NCBI GenBank assembly: GCA_964035575.1
Contig: OZ037839.1
Location: forward strand, 248,001-312,000
Source: Rhynchopus sp. YZ270_cl-10
Taxonomy: Eukaryota; Euglenozoa; Diplonemea; Diplonemida; Diplonemidae
Direction: 5' to 3'
Length of the DNA: 64,000 nucleotides
A model generated the notes under the pieces. The model was not told the DNA's origin and searched no databases. It saw nothing but the letters and a program-made list of their open reading frames with translations. Positions 28,960-43,300 of the stretch are shown piece after piece. The position numbers and the translations under genes are program-made. The stretch's first letter is position 1; every line of letters begins with the position of its first letter.

Positions 28960-31315
28960 TCACCCCTGCTGCCGCGCTTCCGATGCCTCTCCTGTCCGTC
29001 TTTGCAGCATCGAACTGTGTCTCGCGAGACCACGCTGCGTGCCTGGACTCATTGCCGTACCTACTACTCCACCTGCTCCACCTGCACCACCACCTCCACT
29101 ACTGCCACGCATCCACTTCGTAAGCGATGTTGCCTGCTTGCCAGTTTTCTGCGCTGCACTGAGGAGGGTGGACATGACACCCTTCTCTGCTTCGTCTTCC
29201 AAAGCTTTGATCCGCTTTTTGTGGTGCACAAGCTGGTCCTGCATGAGTGAAGAGTGGGCACGCGCTTCCCGAGATTCCGCTGTCGCAGTGAGGAGACGGT
29301 GCGCAAGGTCCTCACTGCCCTCTGTGATGCGCGAGAGCTGTAGGTGGCGCAGCTCCCCTTCGAGCTGGATCTTCTCCCTCTTGAGACCGTTGATGAAGAC
29401 TGCCCCGACGTCGGCCTCACTGCGCGCTGCGAGGTAGCGCCGCATCCACTCCACCGTCGCTGCTGCCGCGACACTGGACGAAGTGGCTTGTCTGCCTAAC
29501 GCAGCCGTCATCGCCTGCAGATCTCTGATCTCACTGTTCTTCCCATCTGCCAAGGCACGCAACTCTGCCACCTGCGCCTCATATCTTTGTACCCTCTCAT
29601 CCAGCGAGCTGCCCTCTGCACAGACATGAGTATCAATCTCCTCCTGCAGTCGTGCTGCCAAGGCTCGTTGTCTTTCGCCCTCCTCGAAGGCTTCGTCCAA
29701 GACGGAGAAGGGTACCCGTGTGTCGTAGTCCTCTTGAAGTGCGGAGAGCTCGGCGCGCAGTGTGTTGTTCTGTGTGGTCAGCTCGGCGGTGTGTGTAGTG
29801 GCGTCTGCGAGGGCGGCCTCGCAGGATTGCAAGCGGGTTTGGAGGGAGGCGTGCTCACGGGCAAGGATGTGCTGTTCGATGGTGTGGGTTTCTTCTTCGA
29901 TGGTAGGGCTGGCGCGTCTGGGTATGTGTGCTTCTGGTGACGCGCTGCGTGAAGGTGCGCGGAGGGATGCATCGCTGCGTCCCAGCAAGGAGCCCTCCAT
30001 CTGCAGTGCTGTGTATTCGTCGGTGATGCGGCTGAGCTCCTCTACCAGGTCTGCCTCCTTGCGGATCTTGCTTGCAATGACGCCCGCGTTGGCGGTATTG
30101 ATACGGCGCAGTGTCTTCACCTCCTCCTTCAGCTGTTGGGTAGCTTCAGACGTCAACTCCGGTGCGGCCCGCAGCTCTGCAATCTCTGCGTCACGTGTCT
30201 GCAGTAGTTGCATGCATCTGTCCAGCTCGTCGCCCAGCTCGTCGGCTTCTCGCAGCTCCTCCTCTGTTTCCTCAAGCGCAACGGAAAGGGAGCGTGCCCG
30301 GGCAACGTGCTCCTCCTCGCGCTCAAGGAGTTCGTTGATTTCGCCCTGTAAGAGGCAAGTGCTTTGGACCACCTTCTCGAGCTCTTTGTAAGGCATCGAG
30401 CCTGAGCGGTTCTTAAGCGTAGCAACCTCCTGCTGGGAGAGTGCGAGCGCAGACTCGGTGTCGAGGCGGCGTTCGCGTTCGAGAGACAGAAGCTCCTGCT
30501 GTGCGGAGTGGATGTCGTCAGCGATGCGGGTGTCGGTGTCGGTGCTTTCCTCGCCGTCGCTTGTTGTCATCGTGCCTGCACCGTCGAGGAGACGTGATGC
30601 TGCGTCTGCGAGGGCCTGGCGGAGGCTGTCCACCTCAGCGCGCAGTGCCCTGTTCGCATCTTCAGTAGCTTCGATGTTGCTTGTCGCAGTGTCCGCTATC
30701 TCCTCTTGGTAGTCTGCAAACTCCTGCTGCAGACTGCCGATGCTGCTCTCGAGGCGTCGGATCTGGTCCTGCTGTGCCACGTTGCGTGCTTTGTGCTGCC
30801 CAGTCTCGCGCTTCTCCTGCTCAAGCAGTGTTTCGTAACGCCGCACAGCCGCGTCCAAGGCTGCAGCCAAGAGGCTGTGCTCACGTACCGTGCACGTCTC
30901 CTCCTCCACAGCAGCGCTGCGCTCGGCAGTCAGCTCTGCCACCCTGAGGCGCAGCTCGGCAGCACCGTGCGACGCTTCGACAGCATCCTCGCTGCACTCT
31001 GCAAGGCGGTGCTCGAGGGTGGCGATGGTGTTCAGAAGGCTTGAGTCGTTTGCGCTGTCCTCCGGCTCGTTGCCTGCCCGCGGTGTTGTGATGTCGCGCA
31101 GCTCCGTCACTTCGGCCGTCAGCTCGGCCACGCGTAGGCGCATCTCAGCAGCAGCGTGGGGGTCGTGCGACGCAGACACCTCGTCACCCCTGACATCGGC
31201 AGCAGTGCACAGCACACTCTCGGATACTTGCAGATGCACGGGGGCCACGTCCGCTCTCGTCTCAGTCAACTCTTGTTGCTGCGTCTGCTCCTGTGTGCGT
31301 AGTGTGGCAGTGGAC
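28960..31315 (-). other. Unique C-terminal segment of the giant protein
   Basis: About 785 residues with none of the repeat blocks. Coiled coil continues to about TAESREARAHSSLMQDQLVH, followed by KWMRGSSGGGGAGGAGG and a basic Ser-rich tail (ARHSSMLQRR). As the only non-repeated end visible, it is the best query for homologues. Confidence 0.75.
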
Positions 31316-34300
31316 TCCATGTTGCTGATGCGCTGCTGAAGACCTGCCTGCTCTGCAACAGCTGCACGGCGCACCTCTTCTGCCTCGTCACGTTCACGCA
31401 GGCTCTCCTCCACACGTGTCTGCATGTCTGTCATCTGTTGCTTAAGTGCCTCACGTTCTGCCAGCTGTTCTGAGTCTCTGTGCTCACGTGCCTGCTCCTG
31501 TGCATCTGCAGCTTCCGTCAGCTCCACCACACGTGCACGCAGATCCTCAACTTCGCCAGAATAATCCACACCAACAACTGAACTCTGCGAGAACGTCTCC
31601 TGCAAAACAACATCACTGTGTGCAGCAACCTGCTCCAACACCTGCACAGTGTGAAGCTCTTCAGAATGAAGGTCGACAGGAGTGGCAGCTGTCTGTGTCT
31701 CAAGTGACGCAGACGTGTGCACATCACTGCTCACACGCAGCACACTCTCGGACTCGTGCAACTCCACAGCCACATCTGCAACAACAGGGCAGCTTGTCTG
31801 GTGCTCAGAAGCATTGAGACTTGCACGTTCCACCGTTGCTGCTTCCATCTGTAGCACCAAGTTAGCATGCGATGCAGCTTCAAACACGTGAAGCTGCACA
31901 GGCACCGGCACCAACGCACTGGTGAAGGTTTGCAGCTCACGAACCTGAAGCTCAACATCCACGTGCAGGTTTTCCGCTCTGGCGGCCGTTTGTACCTCGG
32001 AAGCTTCAAGCTGAACGGTGTCGTGTGCGTGGTGCAGTGCAGCCTCGTTAGTAGCTGACACATCCTCAGCACTGCGGGTGTGCGGAAGTTCGTTGCTGTC
32101 TTGCACGTCCTCTGTCAGCAGCGCCACGCGCATCGCCATGTCGGCCACTTCTGCCTCAGCACATTCTTGCGCCAGTGCAGCATCGCGCGCCTTTGCGTGC
32201 AGGACAGAGCGTTCCTCATCCCATCGTGCAGTGTGCTCTTGCAGTTGCGACGCAGCCTGCGAACTGGCCACGTGCATGCGCTCCACCTCTGCCGCCAGAC
32301 GTGCACATTCCGCCTCTGCTTGTGCGCGCTCAGCAAGTCCCTGCTCGTGGCGCTGTTGGTAGGACTGCAGTGTGCGCTGCACTGCCTGTGCGTGCTCCTC
32401 TGCACACTGTCGTGCCTTGCCCTCGACGTCCAGGCTCGCAAGGCAGTCCTCCTGTGCCTCCTGTGCCTCTAGCGCCACCTCCTCCTGTGCGTGCAGGCTG
32501 TGCTCAAGGCTGTGCTCGCGCTCAAGGATCTCTTCGCTGTGCGCCGTCAGTGTGGCGATCTCAGACGACTGCTGTGTAACAGTGTCCTCCAGTGTTGCTG
32601 TGAGTGCCAGACGCTCACTGGCAAGTGCCGCATTTCTGTTAGCCTCTTGCTGTGTGGCCTCAAGCAGTGCTGTCTGGGTGCGCAGCATGTCCTCTGTCGT
32701 CTGCGCGTGCACAGCGTCATCCCGCAGCGAGGACACGGTGCGCGTCAGTGATGCAATGCGCGCAGCCTGCTCAGCTGCCGCTGTCTCGCTCTCCTCCATT
32801 TGGAGCAGCAGTGAGGCCACTTCCTCCACAGACGCGTTCAGCTCCTGCTGCAGATCCGCAGCACGCTGGTCACTGACACGCACGCTGTCCTGCGCACGCA
32901 ACACATCTGCTTCAGCAGCCGCTTTCACTGCACCCACCTCAGCGCCCACCCTATCCACGTCCCGCGCAAGACCGTCACGAACACGCTCCAGTTCCTGCAC
33001 CCTTTCGACAGCTGTTGCGAGCTTGTCCTCCAGATCACCACTAGCAGTGGTAAGGCTGGCCAGTGCTTCTTCCTGCCCTGCAGCGCTGCCGCGCAGTGTG
33101 TCCACTTCGACCAACAGCTCGGACACCTGAGTGGAGTACGCCTGCTCGCTGGCAGCACTGCGCACCATCAACTCCTCCAACGCCACTTTGTGTGCCTCTT
33201 GCGTGCCTTCCGCCTCGCGTACATAATCTGCATGCAACGTGCTGGCAGATGTCATCTCAGTGGTAAGAGACTCAACCTCAGTAGTGCTCGTCTCCAGCAA
33301 CGCTTCACAAGCAGCCAGAGACTCCTGCAACGTGGTGTGTGCTTCTTGTGCAGACAGCAGCTCTGCACGCACCTGCACAGCTTCCTCCTCACGAAGTGCT
33401 GCCTTCTTCTGTGCACGTTCCACATCAGACTCCATGTTGCTGATGCGCTGCTGAAGACCTGCCTGCTCTGCAACAGCTGCACGGCGCACCTCTTCTGCCT
33501 CGTCACGTTCACGCAGGCTCTCCTCCACACGTGTCTGCATGTCTGTCATCTGCTGCTTAAGTGCCTCACGTTCTGCCAGCTGTTCTGAGTCTCTGTGCTC
33601 ACGTGCCTGCTCCTGTGCATCTGCAGCTTCCGTCAGCTCCACCACACGTGCACGCAGATCCTCAACTTCGCCAGAATAATCCACACCAACAACTGAACTC
33701 TGTGAGAACGTCTCCTGCAAAACAACATCGCTGTGTGCAGCAACCTGCTCCAACACCTGCACAGTGTGAAGCTCTTCAGAATGAAGGTCGACAGGAGTGG
33801 CAGCTGTCTCTGTCTCAAGTGACGCAGACGTGTGCACATCACTGCTCACACGCAGCACACTCTCAGACTCGTGCAACTCCACAGCCACATCTGCAACAAC
33901 AGGGCAGCTTGTCTGGTGCTCAGAAGCATTGAGTATAGGTGCACGTTCTGCGGGTGCAGTTGATGCAGCTTCAGACACGTGAAGCTGCACAGGCACAGGC
34001 ACAGGCACCAACGCACTGGTGAAGGTTTGCAGCTCACGAACCTGAAGCTCAACATCCACGTGCAGGTTCTCCGCTTCATCCGTGCTGACTGCCTCAGGTG
34101 CGACTGCACGTTCTGCCTCAAGCACGACAGCCTGCTCCTTCAGGTCAGCAAGTGCCTGAGTCGTTGATACCAACTCACACTGCAGTGCATCAAGCTCCGC
34201 CACACGTGCACGCAGCTGTTCCCTTTCCTCCTCCATGTCTGCATTCGCAACGACAAGTGCCTCAGCTTCACCACGCACCTCCACAAGCTCGTCTTGTGTT

Positions 34301-37300
34301 GCCTCCAGTTCAGCATCACGCACAACAAGTGTCTCCTGCGACACACGAAGCTCTTCACGAAGACCAGCACCATCTGCCTCAACTGACACATCTGCATTGT
34401 GTGTTTCAGACACTTCCACAGACATGCAGTGTGCAGTCTCGGAAGCCTCGAGAACGGGACGCACAGCTTCAGGTGTGAAGACAACCTCCTCCTTACGCAG
34501 CAGCACATCTGCTTCGTGTGCCACAAGAGTGTCCAGAACACGAACGTTGCTCTGAGCACAGCGACGCAGCTCTGCAGTGTATGCAGCAGCATCGCTCAGA
34601 GTGGCTTCCTGCATGGCTGACGAAAGGTTCCATCGTGCGTTTGATTCCATCAACTCATGCAGCTCGAGGTCCTTGTCTGCAAGACTGCGAAGAGCGTGTG
34701 CCACTTCCTGCGTCAGGACAGCAACACGTTCGTCGTGCAACGCAGCTCCGTCACTCATCATGGTGCACTGCTGTGCCAGTGCCTCACGTTCTGCCAGCTG
34801 TTCTGAGTCTCTGTGCTCACGTGCCTGCTCCTGTGCTTCTGCAGCTTCCGTCAGCTCCACCACACGTGCACGCAGATCCTCAACTTCGCCAGAATAATCC
34901 ACACCAACAACTGAACTCTGTGAGAACGTCTCCTGCAAAACAACATCACTGTGTGCAGCAACCTGCTCCAACACCTGCACAGTGTGAAGCTCGACAGGAG
35001 TGGCAGCTGTCTGTGTCTCAAGTGAAGCAGACGTGTGCACATCACTGCTCACACTCAGCACACTCTCAGACTCGTGCAACTCCACAGCCACATCTGCAAC
35101 AACAGGGCAGCTTGTCTGGTGCTTAGAGACATTGAGGATAGGTGCACGTTCCACCGTTGCTGCTTCCATCTGTAGCACCAAGTTAGCATGTGATGCAGCT
35201 TCAAACACGTGAAGCTGCACAGGCATAGGCACCAATGCACTGGTGAAGGTTTGCAACTCACGAACCTGAAGCTCAACATCCACGTGCAGGTTTTCCGCTC
35301 TGGCGGCCGTTTGTACCTCGGAAGCTTCAAGCTGAACGGTGTCGTGTGCGTGGTGCAGTGCAGCCTCGTTGGTAGCTGACACATCCTCAGCACTGTGGGT
35401 GTGCGGAAGTGCGTTGCTGTCTTGCACGTCTTCTGTCAGCAGCGCCACGCGCATCGCCATGTCGGCCACTTCTGCCTCAGCACATTCTTGCGCTAGTGCA
35501 GCATCGCGTGCCTTTGCGTGCAGGACAGAGCGTTCCTCATCCCATCGTGCAGTGTGCTCTTGCAGTTGCGACGCAGCCTGCGAACTGGCCACGTGCATGC
35601 GCTCCACCTCTGCTGCCAGACGTTCACATTCCGCCTCTGCTTCATGAAGTGCCTCAGCTTCACCACGCACCTCCACAAGCTCGTCTTGTGTTGCCTCCAG
35701 TTCCGCATCACGCACAACAAGTGTCTCCTGCGACACACGAAGCTCTTCACGAAGACCAGCACCATCTGCCTCAACTGACACATCTGCATTGTGTGTTTCA
35801 GACACTTCCACAGACATGCAGTGTGCAGTCTCGGAAGCCTCGAGAACGGGACGCACAGCTTCAGGTGTGAAGACAACCTCCTCCTTACGCAGCAGCACAT
35901 CTGCTTCGTGTGCCACAAGAGTGTCCAGAACACGAACGTTGCTCTGAGCACAGCGACGCAGCTCTGCAGTGTATGCAGCAGCATCGCTCAGAGTGGCTTC
36001 CTGCATGGCTGACGAAAGGTTCCATCGTGCGTTTGCTTCCATCAACTCATGCAGCTCGATGTCCTTGTCGGCAAGACTGCGAAGAGCGTGTGCCACTTCC
36101 TGCGTCAGGACAGCAACACGTTCGTCGTGCAACGCAGCTCCTTCACTCATCATGGTGCACTGCTGTGCCAGTGCCTCACGTTCTGCCAGCTGTTCTGAGT
36201 CTCTGTGCTCACGTGCCTGCTCCTGTGCTTCTGCAGCTTCCGTCAGCTCCACCACACGTGCACGCAGATCCTCAACTTCGCCAGAATAATCCACACCAAC
36301 AACTGAACTCTGCGAGAACGTCTCCTGCAAAACAACATCACTGTGTGCAGCAACCTGCTCCAACACCTGCACAGTGTGAAGCTCTTCAGAATGAAGGTCG
36401 ACAGGAGTGGCAGCTGTCTGTGTCTCAAGTGACGCAGACGTGTGCACATCACTGCTCACACGCAGCACACTCTCAGACTCGTGCAACTCCACAGCCACAT
36501 CTGCAACAACAGGGCAGCTTGTCTGGTGCTCAGAAGCATTGAGGATAAGTGCGCGTTCTGCGGTTGCAGTTGATGCAGCTTCAAATACGTGAAGCTGCAC
36601 AGGCACAGGCACAGGCACCAGTGCACTGGTGAAGGTTTGCAGCTCACGAACCTGAAGCTCAACATCCACGTGCAGGTTTTCCGCTGAATCTGTTGTGCTG
36701 ACTGCCTCAGGTGCGACTGCACGTTCTGCCTCAAGCACGACAGACTGCTCCTTCAGGTCAGCAAGTGCCTGAGTCGTTGATACAAACTCACACTGCAGTG
36801 CGTCAAGCTCCGCCACACGTGCACGCAGCTGTTCCCTTTCCTCCTTCATGTGTGCATTCGCAACGACAAGTGCCTCAGCTTCACCACGCACCTCCACAAG
36901 CTCGTCTTGTGTTGCCTCCAGTTCAGCATCACGCACAACAAGTGTCTCCTGCGACACACGAAGCTCTTCACGAAGACCAGCACCATCTGCCTCACCTGAA
37001 ACATCTGCATTGTGTGTTTCAGACACTTCCACAGACATGCAGTGTGCAGTCTCGGAAGCCTCGAGAACGGGACGCACAGCTTCAGGTGTGAAGACAACCT
37101 CCTCCTTACGCAGCAGCACATCTGCTTCGTGTGCCACAAGAGTGTCCAGAACACGAACGTTGCTCTGAGCATAGCGACGCAGCTCTGCAGTGTATGCAGC
37201 AGCATCGCTCAGAGTGGCTTCCTGCATGGCTGACGAAAGGCTCCATCGTGCGTTTGATTCCATCAACTCATGCAGCTCGAGGTCCTTGTCTGCAAGACTG

Positions 37301-40300
37301 CGAAGAGCGTCTGCCACTTCCTGCGTCAGGATAGCAACACGTTCGTCGTGCAACGCCGCTCCTTCACTCATCACTGCACACTGTGCGTGGGAAGCAGCCA
37401 AGTCCTCCGTCAGGCTCGTCACAGCAGCACGCACAGACACACGATCTGTCTCGACGTCGTCAAGTTCGCCCTTCAGCACAGCAATCTCCTGCTCAAGAAT
37501 GGACACACGTTCAGAAGATGTCGACAGTTCTGTCTGCAAGGTACGAGCAGTTTGTGCTGCGTGTACCACATCAAGCTCGTGCAGTGCAAGCTGTTCCTGC
37601 AATACAATGACGTTCCTGTCGGCTGTCTCCTGCTCTTCTGCTGCAAGTGCATCGCCACGTGGATGAGCATCGAGAGAGGATAACTTCTCCTGCAGCGTCT
37701 CCTGTGCAGACAGCAGCTCTGCACGCACCTGCACAGCTTCCTCCTCACGAAGTGCTGCCTTCTTCTGTGCACGTTCCACATCAGACTCCATGTTGCTGAT
37801 GCGCTGCTGAAGACCTGCCTGCTCTGCAACAGCTGCACGGCGAACCTCTTCTGCCTCGTCACGTTCACGCAGACTCTCCTCCACACGTGTCTGCATGTCT
37901 GTCATCTGCTGCTTAAGTGCCTCACGTTCTGCCATCTGTTCAGGGATGTTAGCCAACTGTGCTGTGAGAGACACTAGGAGCTCTGCGTTGCTCTCAGCTG
38001 CAGTAATGTCCACGTAGCCAGGTGCGGTGTGGGACTGCTCCCTTGCGAGCAGGTGCACAGGTGTACACCCCTCCTTTGCGCGCACTGCCTCAGATGACGT
38101 GGCTTGCCTCGTCTCCGTGTCGAAGGCTGATGCACAGTCCAACGCGGCTTGCGTCTCAAGCAGCTCCTGCCTGAGGTCGTCCACTAGAGCAGAAAGTGTC
38201 GCCACCTCCGCAACGTTTGCATTGCCGAGCTCGGGCACTGTAAGAGTGCGTTCGGGAGAAATCACTGAGGGGGGTTCTGAGGCTTGCTCTGTCTGGACAG
38301 CGTTGTGCACAGAGCTCACCTCCGTGCGAACAACGTTGTCGGCAACATGGTGACGCACGACGGCCACCCTCGCCTCGAGTTCCTCTTGTACAAGAGACAG
38401 TTGCGCCTGAAGAGCGTGATTGTCGGCCTGCAACTGCACGACGTCCTGTGTCTGGATATGCGGCAACGATGCGTCTCTCTGCTCTAGCAAAGGATGCGAA
38501 GTCGTGGACACAGAAGCAGCCAGTGTGGTAAGGTCCTGGTACGGGGGCGTGCCTGTCTGGCTGTCGTGCGTCTCGAGCACTTCGCGGACAAGGAGGAGCT
38601 CGTTCTGCAGTTCCATCTCCTTCGCAAGCCGTGCCTGAAGGACTTCCTCTTGTACATCTCGACTGGCACGCGCTGTGTCTAGCTCTTCCTGTTGTGCAGA
38701 CATCTTTGCTGTGGCCTGCACCAACCCTGCCTGTAAGTTGTCCGCCTCCACCCTGGTGATGCTCTGCAGCAGTGCAAGCTCCTGCTTCTCCGACACAATC
38801 TTGTCGTACACAGCAAGCGGCACGCTCGTCTCCAGCTCTGCACGCATACTGGCCAGCTCGTCACGTAGCTCCATGATCTCACGCTCTACAGAAGCGTGAT
38901 GTGCAGCCATGCTCGGCGAGGGTGGTGACATGTCTGTGCGCAACGACGCACCAAGGGTGTCTTCCATGCTCACAGGTCTGAATAAGGAGCGATCCATGAC
39001 ATTGTCCTGCGGCACACCTTCAGCTAGGTGGGACGTAAGATGCACAGAGGGCACCGCTGTGCACAACACACGTGCGTACGACGCAGCAAAAGAAGACAGT
39101 TCGCAGCGACTATCGTGTAGCATGTTCGTCAGCACCTCACAGCGCCCTTCCATGTGGCGCAGAAGAAGATGCTCTGTGTGTGCACCAACAGAAGCCGTCT
39201 CCTCCTGCATCGTGTCCAACTCTAGTTTCTCAACCATACTGCGAATGGCGTTCAGTTCTTCATTAGGCAGGTCGTCATCTGGGTTAGGGAACACAGGCAC
39301 CGTGCTCATCAATGCAGACTTCTCCTTCTGCAGCGTGTCCACAAGGATGCGCAGGTCAAAGAGTTCACGCATCTCAGCCTCACTCGTGTGTGCTGTGTCT
39401 GAGGAGGGAATGGTGCCGACATACTCAGACAGCATGCTTGCAAGCTCCTCCCCTGCTTCGGCATGCAGTAAGCAGATACCCGACATGCACTCCGTCTCAA
39501 GGTGCGAAAGTGCACGTTCCACAGCCAGCTCTTCTGCCCTGTCCACGTGCACAAGCACAGACGACTGCAACACCTGTGCAGCCTCACGGAGCGACTCTCT
39601 GTCCAACTGCGACTCAGACAGGGACAGCTGCATTGCTGCCAGCTTCGCGCTGTCTCCATGCACTGCTGCAATGGAGGCAAAGTGTGCAGACTCCAGTGTC
39701 TGCAGTGAAGACTCGAGCAGTGTTTCAATCACACGGCGCGCAGTCGTCTCCAGCTCAACAAACATCGGTACAGATGAAGGTGTCTCGCCCGCTGCCTCAA
39801 GATCCGACAAACGTGCACGCAGCTGTTCCCTTTCCTCCTTCATGTCTGCATTCGCAACGACAAGTGCTTCAGCTTCACCACGCACCTCCACAAGCTCGTC
39901 TTGTGTTGCCTCCAGTTCCGCATCACGCACAACAAGCGTCTCCTGCGACACACGAAGCTCTTCACGAAGACCAGCAGCGTCAGTATCGCGCACGAAATTT
40001 CCTTCAACTGCATCTGCGAGCTGCGCACGTACCGCAGACAGATCATCACGCAACTCAGACACACTACGGTCAGCAGCATCCAGCTTGCTTCTCAGTTGTA
40101 CTACTTCCTCACCAGACGTGTGTTGGTCATGCAGCTGCTGCTCCACCGAAGACAGTGCCTCACCTGCACTCAGACCACGCAAGCGCGACATCTCTGCATT
40201 GCGTGCCTCTGCAGCAGTCTCAGACTCAACCTTCTCCTTCTGAAACGTGTCCACCAGAATACGCAGGTCAAACAGTTCTTTGCTCACATCTGCCGGAACT

Positions 40301-43300
40301 GCTGGGGTATCGAGTGACTCCTGTTCAGCTGTTATCGTATGTAGTGTCTCCTCAGTGGCTGCAAGAGCCTCTTGTGCAGACAGCAGCTCTGCACGCACCT
40401 GCACAGCTTCCTCCTCACGAAGTGCTGCCTTCTTCTGTGCACGTTCCACATCAGACTCCATGTTGCTGATGCGCTGCTGAAGACCTGCCTGCTCTGCAAC
40501 AGCTGCACGGCGAACCTCTTCTGCCTCGTCACGTTCACGCAGACTCTCCTCCACACGTGTCTGCATGTCTGTCATCTGTTGCAAGAGTGCCTCACGTTCT
40601 GCTGTTTCTTCAGCACTTGACGTCACAGGAACAGAAGCAGAGGTGGCAACATCACATTCCACACGCATGTCAGCGGCAATGTCCTCAGCTGCAACAGCCC
40701 TCGTTTCAGCAGCTGCCAACTTCATGCGGAGTTCCGACAACTCAGCTGCCTCAGCATGTTGGTCGTGCAGTTGCTGCTCAACAGCAGACAGAGCTTCTCC
40801 AGCACTCAGAGCACGAAGTCTTGCCAGCTCAGTGTTGCGTGTCTCACTTGCCTCCTCTGCCGCAGCTGTCTCCTTCTGCAGCGTGTCCACAAGGATGCGC
40901 AAGTCAAAGAGTTCACGCAGCTCAGCCTCACTCGTGTGTGCTGTGTCTGAGGAGGGAATAGTGCCGACATACTCAGACAGCATGCTTGCAAGCTCCTCCC
41001 CTGCTTCGGCATGCAGTAAGCAGATACCCGACATGCACTCCGTCTCAAGGTGTGAAAGTGCACGTTCCACAGCCAGCTCTTCTGCCCTGTCCACGTGCAC
41101 AAGCACAGACGACTGCAACACCTGTGCAGCCTCACGGAGCGACTCTCTGTCCAACTGCGACTCAGACAGGGACAGCTGCATTGCTGCCAGCTTCGCGCTG
41201 TCTCCATGCACTGCTGCAATGGAGGCAAAGTGTGCAGACTCCAGTGTCTGCAGTGAAGACTCGAGCAGTGTTTCAATCACACGGCGCGCAGTCGTCTCCA
41301 GCTCAACAAACATCGGTACAGATGAAGGTGTCTCGCCCGCTGCCTCAAGATCCGACAAACGTGCACGCAGCTGTTCCCTTTCCTCCTTCATGTCTGCATT
41401 CGCAACGACAAGTGCTTCAGCTTCACCTCGCACCTCCACAAGCTCGTCTTGTGTTGACCCCAGTTCCGCATCACGCACAACAAGTGTCTCCTGCGACACA
41501 CGAAGCTCTTCACGAAGACCAGCAGCGTCAGTATCACCTGATCTCTCCTCCTCAGTAACATGTGCAAGTTGACCGCGTAGTACAGAAACCTCCTCACGCA
41601 ACTCAGACACACTACGGTGAGCAGCATCCACCTTGCTTCTCAGTTGTGCTACTTCCACTCCAGACGTGTGTTGGTCATGCAGCTGCTGCTCCACCGAAGA
41701 CAGTGCCTCACCTGCACTCAGACCACGCAAGCGAGACATCTCTGCATTGCGTGCCTCTGCAGCAGTCTCAGACTCAACCTTCTCCTTCTGCAACGTGTCC
41801 ACCAGAATACGCAGGTCAAACAGTTCTTTGCTCACATCTGCCGGAACTGCTGGGGTATCGAGTGACTCCTGTTCAGCTGTTATCGTGTGTAGTGTCTCCT
41901 CAGTGGCTGCAAGAGCCTCTTGTGCAGACAGCAGCTCTGCACGCACCTGCACAGCTTCCTCCTCACGAAGTGCTGCCTTCTTCTGTGCACGTTCCACATC
42001 AGACTCCAGGTTGCTGATGCGCTGCTGAAGACCTGCCTGCTCTGCAACAGCTGCACGGCGAACATCTTCTGCCTCGTCACGTTCACGCAGACTCTCCTCC
42101 ACACGTGTTTGCATGTCTGTCATCTGTTGCAAGAGTGCCTCACGTTCTGCTGTTTCTTCAGCACTTGACGTCACAGGAACAGAAGCAGAGGTGGTAATGT
42201 CACGCTCCACACGCATGTCAGCGGCAATGTCCTCAGCTGCAACAGCCCTCGTTTCAGCAGCTGCCAACTTCATGCGCACTTCCGACAACTCAGCTGCCTC
42301 AGCATGTTGGTCGTGCAGTTGCTGCTCAACAGCAGACAGAGCTTCTCCAGCACTCAGAGCACGAAGTCTTGCCAGCTCAGTGTTGCGTGTCTCACTTGCC
42401 TCCTCTGCCGCAGCTGTCTCCTTCTGCAGCGTGTCCACAAGTATGCGCAAGTCAAAGAGTTCACGCAGCTCAGCCTCACTCGTGTGTGCTGTGTCTGAGG
42501 AGGGAATGGTGCCGACATACTCAGACAGCATGCTTGCAAGCTCCTCCCCTGCTTCGGCATGCAGTAAGCAGATACCCGACATGCACTCCGTCTCAAGGTG
42601 CGAAAGTGCACGCTGCACAGCCAGCTCTTCTGCCCTGTCCACGTGCACAAGCACAGACGACTGCAACCCCTGTGCAGCCTCACGGAGCGACTCTCTGTCC
42701 AACTGCGACTCAGACAGGGACAGCTGCATTGCTGCCAGCTTCGCGTTGTCTCCATGCACTGCTGCAATGGAGGCAAAGTGTGCAGACTCCAGTGTCTGCA
42801 GTGAAGACTCGAGCAGTGCTTCAATCACACGGCGCGCAGTCGTCTCCAGCTCAACAAACATCGGTACAGATGAAGGTGTCTCGCCCGCTGCCTCAAGATC
42901 CGACAAACGTGCACGCAGCTGTTCCCTTTCCTCCTTCATGTCTGCATTCGCAACGACAAGTGCTTCAGCTTCACCTCGCACCTCCACAAGCTCGTCTTGT
43001 GTTGACCCCAGTTCCGCATCACGCACAACAAGTGTCTCCTGCGACACACGAAGCTCTTCACGAAGACCAGCAGCGTCAGTATCACCTGATCTCTCCTCCT
43101 CAGTAACATGTGCAAGTTGACCGCGTAGTACAGAAACCTCCTCACGCAACTCAGACACACTACGGTCAGCAGCAGAGAACTTCGACTCAGCAGCATCCAG
43201 CTTGCTTCTCAGTTGTGCTACTTCCACTCCAGACGTGTGTTGGTCATGCAGCTGCTGCTCCACCGAAGACAGTGCCTCGCCTGCACTCAGACCACGCAAG